From contig NC_092051.1 of the NCBI RefSeq assembly GCF_003086295.3, forward strand, positions 20,703,940 through 20,767,939: a stretch of 64,000 bases of DNA. The letters run 5' to 3'. A model generated the notes under the pieces. The model did not search any database. It worked only from the letters and a program-made list of their open reading frames with translations, and was not told the DNA's origin. The position numbers and the translations under genes are program-made. How positions within the stretch are numbered: the first letter of the stretch is position 1; each line of letters opens with the position of its first letter. The DNA is from Arachis hypogaea (Eukaryota; Streptophyta; Magnoliopsida; Fabales; Fabaceae). Shown piece by piece: positions 46,530 through 61,595 of the stretch.

Positions 46530-46962
46530 TGTTATGATTGGAATTCACAACACAAAATTCAGATTTAGTGTAGCAAAGCTTAGAAAAATAAAAGAAGGTA
46601 TGAGATAGAAAATTGATTATTATGAATGCAAATTACAGCAGTAGCACTCCCTTCCTTCGAGTCCAGGGAACAGACTCCACCTCTAACAAACTGATTCTCT
46701 CCTTCCTCTATTCCCCCCTTCTCCTATATCCTATTGTGTCGTAACTAACTCTTTTTCTCCATTCCTAATGTACCCCTAGTGTACTCTAGTGTACTCTCAC
46801 CCTCATTTTCCCATATGGTAGTCTTTAGCCCAAACAGGGGTCTTCCTCTCCCTTCCACTTTTAATTGGGTCTTTTTCTATTACTCCTTCATTTGAGATTT
46901 CAGAATCTTCACTTAGACTGGGTTATTGAATTGGGTCTGGATCCGGATCAGTGCTTGCAACA
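46530..46962 (-). repeat. 5' LTR of the chromovirus
   Basis: 433 bp, about 97% identical to the left LTR. Differences in the 3' part are mostly C-to-T or G-to-A in this copy. The sequence adjoining it on the minus strand, TTTGGTGCTTTCGTTGAGAG, is the probable primer binding site, which I do not assign to a tRNA. Confidence 0.88.
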
Positions 46963-46967
46963 AATTG

Positions 46968-49900
46968 AGCATGTTATGGGGGTTTATAGATTTAAGAGTT
47001 TACCTTGCATGGAAAAAGTAATACAGAACAAAATAAATCATTATTATAAAATATCATCTATGTGGCTATGTAATGATATCCTTAAATGAACTTTACAAGC
47101 TACATAATAATTCAAATAACATTGCTGATTAATTAAATATTTTAACCATATATATTGACATCTTCTAAAGTCAACCAACAAATTTTGTTTACTAATCTTA
47201 GGGAGTAAATGGAATATCATACTAACACTATAAAATATAAATTCCGATGATACGACTAAAAACTAAGAAAATATTATTCTCACTGTCAAAATAACAATTC
47301 ATTGCGTTTGCAATTGAATAGTACATTTCAACATAAGTATCTGAACTTTATCTTATATATTAGCAATTTGAACTTTATTTATCATTTAATTTTTGTGATA
47401 AGATTCTACACAAGGCCTATGGCATCTCAACTTACTCAAAACCACTATCCAAATAACCAAACCCACCACAACTTATGTAGAATCTCTCACAAGACCTAAA
47501 TTTTGTGTAAGATTTAGACAATAAAGTTATTTAATTTTTGCTAAAGCTGTTTGTTGCAGTCTCTAATAATTGAAAATAAAAAATAACAACTAAACTCTTT
47601 TTATCTGTCATCCTTGAGTAATTAAGTTTAGCATTGATAGGGTTTAAGGTTTTCCGCTTTTTAGTCTCTACACACTCAACAAATAAATAAAAAAAACGAA
47701 TCAGAGATCTAACCAAAGCCAAAATTATAATAAAAAGTTTGTCTATAAGTATCCAAATCCATTATGTAATGGTTTCAATTTCTAGCTACACCACCCCCCT
47801 TCTTTAAAGGCAACAAGAATACAAAATTTGGGATTTTTTTTTTCTTTTCTACTTAATCCAACCGCGAGAGAAATTAAAATGTTTAAAAGAATATATAGAC
47901 ATAGAAAATCACATGAACTACAACCTGATACTTGTTACACATATATCATAAAATCGTCAACAATATTTGATTACTTGAAATTGATTGATGTTGCCATACT
48001 AACAAATTTGAAGAATAGACAAAAGATCTTCCATGTTTTTAACCACCAATCTGGCATCAATGTCTTAATATTCAACTTTTATATCCAAATACATCCTTGT
48101 CATTTAGATTGTTCAGAAATAAGAACAATAATCATCATACACTTTAGTTCATACTATGCATTGTATTTGTCTTTCTTAACTCAAACGATGCAAAATTATT
48201 TGTAATTAACCATTTCATCTTATGATGTATTCGCTATAGTTATTTCGTATTCCTTCTTTTTTCACAACAATGATATAATAATTAAAATCATAGAAATCAT
48301 AGAAAGGGAGTTATAGGAAGGGAGAGGCTGGCGACGGTGATAAAGAATGAGAAAGACGATGACACTCTCTGAAACCAGGAAGACGGCGATGTTCTTTGGA
48401 ACAAGGAAGACGGCAACGCTCTCTGACGCGTCGATGTTCTCCTCGGCTGGTCAGGCGCACGCGAATGCTGTGGTGACCTTGGCAGGGCTGTGAAGGAAGC
48501 TTCTTCGTCTTCTTTAGCGGAGATCAGAAGAGACAAGTGTGAAGAGGAGGGAAATACTAACGACAGCGACAGAAAAGAGATATGAAGGTTTGGTGAGAAT
48601 CCAGCAAAACAAAAAATAACCTGATATTTTTTTTAGTATTTTTAGATTTGTTTATTTTTTTGTATATATGAATGATTGATTAGGGTTCATAGAGAATATC
48701 AATAAGATTGAAATAATTTCTTTTAGTATAGATAAATAATTAAATGTGTTTTTGTTTTTGTTTTTTAAATTATTTAATTTTTGAAATATAAAATTAAACA
48801 ATTTGATTAATTTAAAAGAATAATTTTTGTCTAACAAAAAAAAAGATATTTCAGTCTTTTAAAAAATTAAATAAAAAAATATTTTTATTTTTATTAAATT
48901 ATAAAGATATTTTAATAAAAATAGTGATATAATATATATTTTTTAAAAAAAAATTAAATGCTAATGTAAAAAATAAATTTCACACCTATCATGTTATTAT
49001 TTATCCATATTTTTATGTATCAATGTATATAAATTTATTATGCTACCGAAACAATCACCTTTTGATTATTGTACCTTTGATTATTGTCTCGCATTTCATT
49101 TATGTTTGATGCTCTTATTTCTTTTCCTTTAAATATCCTCCTATAGAGTATTCCATCCAAAACCAATATTATCAAATCAGAAAAAAAAAAAGGTCTTCTA
49201 AAATTGAAGAATTTATAAAATAATAAAATAAAAAATAATCATCATTAAATTTATAACTTCTAATATATATAAATCTCACTTTCTTCTGCAGAAAAGGTTC
49301 ACATAGGATTGTAACTCCAGGGAGCAAGCAGGATGCTTTGAACTATTCTCTATTTTTCTTTTTGGATATCTCAATACACTAATCAGTATTTTTGTGGGTA
49401 ATTATATTAAGAAATGAGAAATGTTCAAAAATTAGTAAAAAATTTATTAGTTTTTGTTATTATTTTTGTTCATCAGTCTAATTTTTTTATTTTAATAATT
49501 TAATAACATACTTTTAATTTAAATAATTTTTAAATACTATTGACAAAAATAATAAAATTCTATTGATTCTCTAACATTTCTCATAAAAAATTATCTATTT
49601 ATTTATTGTTTGTTTTTTTAAAATAAATATATATCAACTATTTAATATTCATTATGAAATAAAACGACTTAATTATTTTATATGATAACTTGTTTAATTT
49701 GGTTCTATTAAAAGTAATAACAAACTACATAATCGCAATTTCAATGTGTTTACATTTTTTTAAATATATTTAACGCATTCCTTTAGATTAGATTATTATT
49801 CATATTAATAAATAATAACAAAGTGATCTTTCAAATTAGTTCCTAATCTTTTAGAATATTAGACAAATAACTATCTAACAAAATAAATGAGAAATTAGTT

Positions 49901-51200
49901 CCAAACATTTTTTTAAAAAATGCAAAAAAAAAATAGTAACTTTTAATTTTTGCTAAAACAGGATTTAACTGTCTATAAAGTTTAAAGGAATAAGTGATTA
50001 ATTTATCTATTTATTTTGTTGAAAACTAATTTATCTAATATTTTTAAACAATTAGAGGTTTATTTGACAACATTTTTTGTTAAGTTTATTTATCTGATAT
50101 AAACCAATTTAGAATTTTACTCTATATTTAAGGATCGAATTTTTAAAACAACAATAACATCAAAGTCTTATACCATCATTAGCACTTTAGCAGGAATCGT
50201 TATACGGATAAAGTTTTGGACAAAAAATTAAATTAAATAAAAGACTAATTTTATTTAAATAAGACTTCTACCATAATTGAGAGTTCTAATTTATCATCTT
50301 ATTATTTTCTTAATATTTAAATAAATAAAAATTTAAATATATATAAATTAGTTTTTGAAAACATAAAAAAATTAAAACTTTATTTATTTTAAAATTAAAA
50401 AATAATTAAAAAATAAGTTAGAATCCCTAATTAATTTTCAGGTCAAAATCCTTTTTTCATTGATGATGTTTAATTTTGTGGTGGGTTCATATGGAAAACA
50501 GGAAAAGTACAAATGTTGTTGACAAAAAAGTAAGATTTAATTTTGATATATCATAGTTTATATAATTATTAATTATATATATATATTTTAATAATAAATT
50601 TAAAAGTTAATTATTTTACTTAGCTAATAATACGACGAATCCGAACGTTTGGTTATGCATAATGCATGACGCCTTAACACCACAAGAAAATCATCATCCA
50701 TGACGCTTGTATAAACAAAAAATAATAATTTGCATACTAAAAACTAATTATTATGTGTTTGTATATAAATATATATATTATACCGTTAATTAGTTTAATA
50801 ATTATTAAAAATTCATCAAAAAATTATTTTTGATAATTGCTTATTTATTAATTCAATTTTTTTAATCTAATAGTCTAACAATATATTTTATCTCATATTT
50901 TTAAACATTAATAATTTATTAATAATAAAAAATAATAAATTCTGATTTTTTTAATATTTTTTTTATTTTTTATATACACCTAATACAATTTTTTCTCAAA
51001 TATATATGATAACGTCGTGTGTTATAGGTAGGACTTAGGCGGCTTTCAACTGGTTCAATACATTTTACTTGAAAAGTAATAAACTAAAGAATAATATGAT
51101 AGAAAATGTCTTATACCCTGACGAGTGACGACAATGCAGAATAGTTATACTAAGTTACTAACTACCAAGTAGTGTTATTCAAACTATAAAATTGATATAA
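46968..51200. other. AT-rich intergenic DNA
   Basis: About 4.2 kb with no supportable gene or transposon. A GC-richer island at 48297-48600 has a short minus-strand frame with Ser/Pro-rich composition, but its sequence matches nothing I recognise. The rest is AT-rich with short A/T runs. Confidence 0.4.
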
Positions 51201-51212
51201 TGTATAAGCTCT

Positions 51213-51222
51213 CTATATAAAT
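51213..51222 (+). promoter_or_regulatory. TATA box of the reductase gene
   Basis: ctatataaat lies about 110 bases before the ATG at 51327, at a normal plant promoter distance for a short 5' leader. Confidence 0.6.
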
Positions 51223-51326
51223 GCGACACTTATCCATATACGTACATTTGAGAAACACATAAAGAGAATTTAATCAAAAAAGCATAATATAAGCATACAT
51301 AGTTGAGCATTCTAATCACAAAAACC

Positions 51327-53837
<2,511 letters not shown>

Positions 53838-54019
53838 GTTGTTTAGTTTACATCAAAATCTATGCTATTTTTCCTCACCATGAATTAGGTTTGTTGAATT
53901 TCATGAATTTCATTCCACCACAAGCATGGTTGTAGTGATTTGTAGTAGAAGAGTAATAGTTCCATTTAGTGACGTTTTAGGAGTCGAGACAAAAATATCT
54001 ATACTAAAATAAATGTCAT

Positions 54020-55122
54020 TGAGCATGGTTAATTATACTAAAAATATAATGGAGATATAAAAATTAAAAAAATTAATGAATACTCTCATTCTTAAAATAT
54101 TATTCATTATATATAATTTATAAGAAAATATTTTTTTTTAATTTTTATAATTCGAACTCAAAACATCTTAATTAAATTATAAATAACTTGTCATTCCAAC
54201 TAATTTTACTTTTATTTATTTCTATACATATTTAATAAAAAAAAGAGTGAATTAGTTGGCACGTTAACGCTTATATACAGTAGTATTTATAATTTGAAAC
54301 TAGAATTATATATAAATATCCAAAAAAAGCTAAACATGTATATAAAAAGTATTTTTATATAAAATAATAGAAACTTAATTTATACTTATTTTTATCTCTT
54401 TCTTTTTAAAATAATTAAAATTTTTAATATTTTTTAATTTAATTTTGATACACTATCGAATTAAAAATTTTATGCATCTATTTAATTATGTATTATAATT
54501 AAAATAACTTTTTACATTCATCAGGTAAATAGTTATCTAAAAGAATAAATGTAATTAAATGACTATGTAAAAAAAATATGCATATTTAAATATATCAAAA
54601 TTAATTTCTATACCTTTAAACAATTATTTAACTACTCATTATAATTTTCAAATATTAATTATCACCTATTCAATTAGAAAATTTATTTGTTATAATATTT
54701 ATGATATAAAATACTTTTTAATCTAAAATAGTTATTACAAGCAAGATTATTTAAGAAATAAAATTAAAAAATATTATATAATTTTAAAATAAAGAATATT
54801 AATTAATAAATAGATACTATTTTTTCTTATCTCAACTAATTTTTAAAAACAAAAAAGATATTAATAATTTTATTTATATTTAAAAAATTGAGATTTAATT
54901 TAATAATTAACTAATTAATTAATTTTAAAAAGTATATTAATACTATTCATTAATTTTTTATTGAGTTGATATATTTACTTAATTTTTAATTTTTATATTA
55001 AATCAGATTTAATAAAATAAATATTATTACATATTAAATTAAATAAAAAATTATTTTTAACATAAATTTTAAGATAATATTTTGTAAATTTTTGTGGGAA
55101 CAAAAATATAATTATATTGAAG

Positions 55123-55160
<38 letters not shown>

Positions 55161-55440
55161 CTTTTTTTTTAATTTAGTGGGAGCAAGTGCCCCCTTTTTA
55201 TGCCCTTGGCTCCGTATCTGGTTCTATTTAATACAAAAGTAATGTAAAATAATAAAAAAAATTTAAAAACAGCACTTTTATTAAAATTTAATTAATATTT
55301 AATTAATAAAAAAATTAAATAATTTCACACTACTAAATATAATCTCAATAATAATTAATTGATGGTTATAAATTATAAAATCTGCTTTACTCCTCAATAA
55401 TAAATACCAGGCGGCCAAACACTGAAAACAAAAGTCCACA
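54020..55440. other. AT-rich intergenic DNA with an (AT)n microsatellite
   Basis: No gene seen. An alternating AT run of about 35 bases lies at 55124-55158. Confidence 0.5.
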
Positions 55441-56459
55441 CATGTCCCTCTCTCTCTCAATTTTTTATAAACGGTTTTTTCTTCGTTTCGTCATAAACGG
55501 CTTGTTCTTCTTTCTCCTTTGAATTTTTCGTTGTATTCTGTTCGTTACATTCTGTTCAGATTATTCTACTTACTACATCTTGTATCAGAATTTTTTAATC
55601 TACAATACTGTGTTTGTGAATTGGATTTGAGTTTTCGTGAAATAAGTAAGTCTTCGGATAATGGATCATTATAGTTCAAATCAAGTAAATTAGGGCGTAC
55701 TGGTTCCTTCTTCTCAAAAAAATATTTTTGTGCTATACCTTCATAGATTTTTATACCTTTCTTCATGACTCTCAGTAATTATGATGTTAGTTTCCCTTGT
55801 TTGAGTTGTGTTATATTCCAATATTTCAATGCTATGTTTACGGATTTCTATGTTATGCGCAAAATTTTACGAGCTAATGTTTAAATATTTCTGTGCTATA
55901 ATGTATCTTTCTCCATGATTTTAATTAATTAGGTGGTGTTTGGTTTGAGTGTTTTCATTTTTTTTAACTCAAAATGAAAACTAGAGATAAAAACATATTA
56001 GTTTGATTTTAATAAAAACTGTTTCTATGAAAATATTTCTAGAATACGGTGAAATAAGGGAATGCTGATTCTCTTTTTTCATCATTTTTATTTGAAAACT
56101 TTAAAAACACGGTCACACATGTAATTATGGAGTGTCTTTTTCGATTCTCATCACAGCCAACAATAAAAAGAACGTATTTTTTCTATCTAAACCTATTTCT
56201 CTTTATTCATTTTTTTGTGCCGCCTCCATACTCTCGTTGATATGATAATACTTATGCTCCTTATGTCCAATTATATTAAGTTAAAATATTGTCATTTTAT
56301 TTATATTAATTTATTTTATTTCATAAAGTTTATTTGTTTTTTGTATTTATACTTGTCAGAAAGGAAGGAACTACATGAAGTTTAAGAAGAATGAATTTAT
56401 GCATGACTATGATATATATTTTGGAAAAAATATTTAATTCTAGCTAAATTAAGTCATGC

Positions 56460-56935
56460 ATCTACTCAAGAGCTTCCAAATTCTGATAAAGAGAAACAAA
56501 TGGAGAATGACTTTCTTTTAAAAGATGTGCATGTTTCTGATATCATTGATGTTGATAAAGATAATGCCGATAATGTTAGCAACAAAAGAAAACAAAAAGG
56601 GTCTTCAAGTGAGAGTAGACGTAAAGAAGCAAAGAATTCAAGATTAGTAATACTTGAAAATGCATTGAGTCAACTGAGTGAATCAATGAGTGCAAAGACA
56701 GAGTCATCCAAAGCAAAAACAGATTTGTTAAAAGCTAAGGCTAGACTACTAGCCTACTATATGACCCTTACTCCATAGACGCATGCATGGAATTGTTAGA
56801 CTATATGAAAGACATTTCAAATAAAGTCTACAATAAAACACTCAAAAAGTTTAAAGATGAGAATTGGAGACGCATCTTTATTAAGATGCCTTCGTTTAGG
56901 AGGAAGGATGGGCTAGCATCACTTGAATAGTTTTA
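56460..56935 (+). pseudogene. Harbinger ORF1 (Myb/SANT-like) C-terminal part
   Basis: The frame from 56500 reads basic, Ser-rich sequence (SNKRKQKGSSSESRRKEAKN) followed by an amphipathic region (LVILENALSQLSESMSAKTE). After a frameshift near 56765 another frame gives DACMELLDYMKDISNKVYNK and ENWRRIFIKMPSFRR. This is the C-terminal pattern of the Myb/SANT-like partner protein that Harbinger transposases need for nuclear import and DNA binding. The Myb/SANT domain itself is not seen. Confidence 0.7.
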
Positions 56936-57179
56936 AGATAATATTTGACTATTGTTATTTTTAACTCTTGTAACAGCTTGCTTAAATTTTAAGAATTAGA
57001 TTGTTAATATGTGATATCTTGACTGTTTTTATTTTTAACTCTTGTAATGACTTGCTTAAATTTTTAAGTATTGGATTGTTAATGTATGCTATCTTTTATA
57101 TGATAACTCATCATTGTGTAATATATTTGAATACCTTTTACTATGAGCCTAATTGACTTTATTAATATTTTGAGTAGGC

Positions 57180-58725
57180 TTATTATGTCAGAGTATGTAT
57201 CTTCAATTAGTTCAAGTAGTGACAATAGCTGATTTAGACAAAGATATGAGTGATCTAATTATAGTTTCTTTGATTAAGGAATAATATGAACAAAGTTTTA
57301 TAAGTAAGATACCATGTAAGACTTTAGCATTGACTAGAAAAATGTATACACTTGAGTTTTTGGCCGGTCATGAAGCTAGATGCTATCAAAGTTTTAGAAT
57401 GGAAAAAAGATGTGTTTAAGAAATTTTGTGATACTTTAAAGGGAATTTGGATCCTCTAAATTTTGAATTCTCACTTTAGAGGGTAAAGTGTGATCTCTCA
57501 CCATTTATTTTATAGGTGGGACCAAGAGTAAATATGAGAGAGAAACTATTTAAGGGTAAAAGATCATACTTTACCTTCTAAAGTGAAATTCAAAATTTAG
57601 AGAATCCAAATCCCTTTAAAGGACACTGAAATTTTGAAAAACGACAAGAAGGTAAGTGTAGAAGAAGGAGTTGCTATGTTTTTAATAATAATAGGTCATA
57701 ATTTACGACAGTGAGTCGTTGTAGCACACTTTCGTCTTGAAAATTGTTTGTAAATTGGGTAGTAAAATTATTCGACCAACAAATCAGACAACAACTCATC
57801 TGAACATCATGGGAAATTCAAGATTCTTTTCTTATTTTAAGGTAAAATTATGTACAAGTATTTTTAAATATTTTGTAAATGTATAAGTATTTTTAAATAT
57901 TTTGTAAATGTATAATTGTTTAATTTTTTTGTATTAAATTATTGGTCATATTTCATATGTAGAATTATATCGGTGCAATTGATGGCACACACGTTTCAAC
58001 ATGGGCTCCTGCATCAAAGCAAACTACCTTTCGTGGATGAAAATTTTTAATAACACAAAATGTCTTAGCAATATGTGATCTTGAGATGTTATTCACATTT
58101 GTTTATTCTGGATGGGAAGGGACAGCAAACGATTTAAGGGTGTTTTTAGATGCTTTAACTCTTGAAATAATTTTCCAAAGCCTCATGGAGGTATGTTTTC
58201 TTCTAATACAAATATGTGTATGTTTGTGGTTGATTTAATCGGAGTTTCAACTTTCAATTATTTTATAGATCGATTCTAATTTTAGATTTCCTAATATGCC
58301 GGGTAATCTTGCTCCATATCGTAAGGAAAGATATCATTTGAGTGACTTAGTGATGGGAGACGGGTTTGACGAAAACAAGAACTGTTTAATCATAGACATT
58401 ATTCACCATTGAGGAATGTTATACAGAGATGTTTTCGAGTCTTGAAAGCAAGATTTTCAATCTTGAAGTTGATGCCAAATTATCCTGCTAGAAGATAAAG
58501 ATTAATTCCAACTGTTTGTTGCACTATACATAATTTTATTAGATTGGAACATAATGCCGATAATCTTTTTTAAAATTGCTCTGTGGATGACATAATTACA
58601 GATGAACCTGGGCTTAAGGGTAGACCAATAAGGCATGAGCAATAATGGTGCTCAAGCAAACCAAATGGCTATTGTGCGATATACAATTGCAAATGAACTG
58701 TGGGCTAGTTACAACTATTGAGTAT
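57180..58725 (+). pseudogene. Harbinger DDE transposase (DDE_Tnp_4) pseudogene
   Basis: Broken pieces in several frames. YIGAIDGTHVSTWAPASKQT followed by TFRG at about 57963-58040 holds the first catalytic Asp. VYSGWEGTANDLRVFLDALT at about 58100-58160 holds the second. Further pieces read NMPGNLAPYRKERYHLSDLV (58290-58350) and VFESLKARFSILKLMPNYPA (58430-58490), then PTVCCTIHNFIRLEHNAD. A MITE interrupts the N-terminal part (57443-57613), and many stops are present. The enzyme would cut out and reinsert the element. Confidence 0.88.
57434..57622. mobile_element. MITE in the Harbinger transposase, 9-bp TSD ctttaaagg
   Basis: A 171-bp element (57443-57613) is flanked by perfect ctttaaagg (57434-57442 and 57614-57622). 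Its ends are long inverted repeats: GAATTTGGATCCTCTAAATT and, from the other side, GGATTTGGATTCTCTAAATT, continuing with CACTTTAGARGGTAAAGT. The 9-bp TSD suggests Mutator ancestry. Removing it joins the transposase sequence on both sides. Confidence 0.88.
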
Positions 58726-58734
58726 TATATAATA

Positions 58735-59680
58735 GAGTCTTATTACACATTCAAACAATTTTACATTTAAATTCATCCAAGTCATTTAATTAGTTTATGC
58801 GAGGCTTCGTCTTCTTCTTCTTTCTTCTTCTTTCATCCAAAGTCATTCAAATTTTGCTTCTTCTTCTTCTCCTTCTTCTCCTTCTTCTTTTTCTTCATCT
58901 TTTTTTTCATTATCGTCATCGTCATCACCACCATACCACTACATTCATCTCCTCCTCTTATTTATTTTTTATTTGAATTTCTTTGATCTTATCCTTCCTT
59001 TTTTTTCCTCATTCATCATCATTATCATCATCACCAACAACACTAATATTTTGCTAACATATTTATTGATTCTGATTCTCTGTGGTAATCAAATGAATCG
59101 AAAATATTATCAAAACAAAAATTATTGTATAATACCAAATAAACCGAAAATGGTCCATTATATAAATTCGAATTCAGAAACACCTGTGTAAATGAACAAA
59201 AAATGTCCATTATATAAATTCGAATTCAAAAACACTTGCGTCTCGAATGAATCGAAAATTAGCTCAAAATGAAACTATTGTATAATACTAAATGAGCCGA
59301 AAAGTGTCCATTATATAAATTCGAATTTGATGATAACGATAACGACGATATGTATTAGAAGAAGACAATGATGATAACGATGATAATGATAATGATGATG
59401 ATGATGGAGGAGAATGATGAAAAGGAAGGAGGAGACGAAATTCCAATAGGAGGAGGAGGAGGAAGAGGAAGAGCTGTTGTTAGTGATAATGATAACGAAA
59501 TTAAAAAATAATAAAAAGGGAGGAAAAGAAGAAGAAGATGTAGCATCCGGAGTGAAGAAGAAGAAGAATCAGCAGCACAAAGGAGGGAAGAAAACGAGAA
59601 AAAGAAAGGCATAACTCAAATCACTTGGATGAACTTGAATGTAAAATTGTTTGGATGTGGAGAATTACTCTATATAATAG
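58735..59680. mobile_element. Foldback element of about 0.95 kb
   Basis: The left part (58744-58790) has cattcaaacaattttacatt and the right part (59625-59665, complemented) has CATCCAAACAATTTTACATT. The inverted match goes on through the TTC/CTT-rich block on the left and the GAA/AAG-rich block on the right. The centre (59150-59330) has three direct copies of ccattatataaattcgaatt. No coding sequence. Exact ends and TSD are not resolved. Confidence 0.65.
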
Positions 59681-60165
59681 ATGTATTTAATATATGATAA
59701 CAAGTATGTTGAACATAATGTGATTTTGGATGATTTGATAAGATTGTGTTTTAGCTATTTTATTAGTAACTATCTTAAAAAATTGCTTGTATTTTTTGTG
59801 TCAAAATTCTAGCTTATTTGTTAATTGTATTTATATTTGCAAAAGATCTACATGAAATTTAAAAATAATAAAATGGATTTATCCATGACTATAACATTTT
59901 AAGAAGAATGAATTTTTAATGACTATGACATTATGCATGACTATTTATTCATTTGTTCATATAATATTATTTTAAATATTTTTAATATATTAAAAACAAT
60001 CAAACCAAACATGTTTTCAATGTTTTCATTTTTTTGAAAATTGAAAACAATTATCAAAACAACATATTTCCTAAAATCTAAAAATTTGAAAACAAAAACA
60101 ATTTTTAAAAAATAAAAATAAAAAACAAAAACAAAAAATATTTCCTCAAACCAAACACCACCTTA

Positions 60166-60300
60166 GTATGTTAGTTTTCCTTAAGTGAGTTTTTGCTCTG
60201 CTCCAATATTTTAGTGCTATGTATGAGGATTTATGTGGTATACACAAAATTTATGTGATATGCTTAAACATTTCTATGCTATGTATTAGATGACTAGATG
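60166..60300 (+). repeat. Duplicate of the DNA left of the Harbinger element
   Basis: 60168-60300 resembles 55783-55915 (shared pattern atgttagttt-cctt, ccaatatttYaRtgctatgt, aYatttctRtgctat). Diverged direct copies thus flank the transposon. Confidence 0.6.
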
Positions 60301-60339
60301 TTCTTATTTTTCATGTGCTTTCTATTCTGGCTATGTCAT

Positions 60340-61180
60340 AAGTAAAGTTGTTAAAGCTGGTAGTCCGTCCCGCCACACTAAGGTTCGCCTTGCAAAGTAA
60401 AGCGAACTTAAAATGCTAATTCGTCCGAATTTATGACAAGTTGGTAGGCCGGCGGGCTAGCTCGACTAAATTTTAAAAAAAAATATTAATTAAAATGAAT
60501 CTAATGATATAATTTAAAAATTAAATACAAATAAAAAAATTAAATTATAATACAATTTTTTTCTCTATACTCTAAATTTTCAACTTTAATAGAGTTGTTC
60601 TCAATAATATCCATCAATAGAATCGTCATTATTTTAAGAAACAAGTAACATAAGTTAAGCACATATATGGAAGTGTAAAAATAACTTAAATAAAGTTAAT
60701 AACAAAAAGAAGAAAAAAGAAAAAAAATGTTTGAAAATTATATAATTGTTAATTTTTGTAATACTAATCAGTCTTTCATATAAAACAAAGCCTTGGTCCA
60801 ACGGGATGGCCCGTCCCACCCTACCAAAATCCACAAGTTTGACTGTACTGGCTTGGCAAGTTTTTTTAAATTTGACTAGTCAGGAGCAATTTTTGTAAAA
60901 TATTGGCACATGAATAGTATGTACCAAAGGTTGGGATGATTTTCAACACATTTGAAAAAGTTGGAAAATTCTATAAAGATTATGCTAAATTGCAAGTTTT
61001 TCTACCAAGATAAGGAACTCAAATAGCACGGCAAATGAAATAAAAGATCAACCAATTACATGTAATAAATTAGGGGATAGAAAATTTGATAAACCATCTG
61101 CTAAAAAACAAACCCCTCACTTGCTGCGAACTGTCCTGTAAGAATTTATGTCCATATAGTGAAGGATCAATATGAGAAAA
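60340..61180. other. No gene recognised; GC-rich words near 60355-60470 and 60790-60900
   Basis: Two GC-rich blocks (gtccgtcccgcc... and ggcccgtcccaccc...) flank about 300 bases of AT-rich DNA, possibly the remains of a small DNA transposon. No clear ends could be fixed. Confidence 0.3.
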
Positions 61181-61189
61181 ATGCTGAAT

Positions 61190-61470
61190 ACTTCAGATTT
61201 ATTGTCGGATATTAGCGGCAAATTTAACGGCGAATTTATTGGCAGATTTGGCAATAAATTTGTCGGATAAAGAAATTACCATCGAATTTAGTTTTTTGAT
61301 GGTAAATTCACTAATAATAATTGGAGGGAAAAAATTGTTGCGATCATTATCATTGGATTTACCGACGGATAGATCTCCCGGTAATCCGAATTAGTGCAAC
61401 GCTGCGTTTTGGTCATTCGCAAAGCGTTACTATCGGATTTATCCGCCGATAAATTCGACGGTAATCTTGC
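61190..61470. repeat. Subterminal-type repeats (aaattcgtcggta words)
   Basis: Repeated words such as ggatttaccgacggat, gataaattcgacggtaat and their complements are scattered on both strands, as seen near the ends of some CACTA-type elements. No terminal CACTA motif was found, so the class is a guess. Confidence 0.35.
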
Positions 61471-61511
61471 CTTAAATTCGAATCACGGACCCTCTCCCCC
61501 CTCATTTTGAA

Positions 61512-61513
<2 letters not shown>

Positions 61514-61593
<80 letters not shown>
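61514..61593 (+). repeat. (CT)n microsatellite, about 40 units
   Basis: An uninterrupted ctctct run of about 80 bases, likely to be polymorphic in length. Confidence 0.95.

Positions 61594-61595
<2 letters not shown>

Larger units (their letters stand above)
41565..46962 (-). mobile_element. Chromovirus (Ty3-gypsy) retrotransposon, nearly intact, TSD aattg
   Basis: aattg duplications (41560-41564 and 46963-46967) flank it. LTRs 41565-41998 (434 bp) and 46530-46962 (433 bp) start tgttatgattgg and end ttgcaaca. They differ at only about a dozen positions, mostly transitions, so the insertion is young. The polypurine tract (minus GGGGACGGGATAAT) directly precedes the left LTR. The minus-strand coding region has Gag, protease, reverse transcriptase, RNase H, integrase and a chromodomain-like end, in gypsy order. 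Confidence 0.95.
55932..60162 (+). mobile_element. PIF/Harbinger element with both genes, decayed, TSD tta
   Basis: Perfect 18-bp terminal inverted repeats GGTGGTGTTTGGTTTGAG (55932-55949 and, complemented, 60145-60162) are flanked by tta on both sides, the 3-bp target of PIF/Harbinger. It contains the two genes typical of the superfamily, a Myb/SANT-type ORF1 and a DDE transposase, both pseudogenes. A MITE (57443-57613) and a foldback element (about 58735-59680) are nested inside. Confidence 0.92.

Noticed and set aside
48297..48536. Small Ser/Pro-rich minus-strand gene
   Set aside because: No recognisable domain, promoter or splice context. GC-rich composition alone can keep such a frame open.
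59355..59612. Ile/Ser/Leu-rich open frame
   Set aside because: It is the translation of GAT/GAA microsatellite-like DNA within a foldback element.
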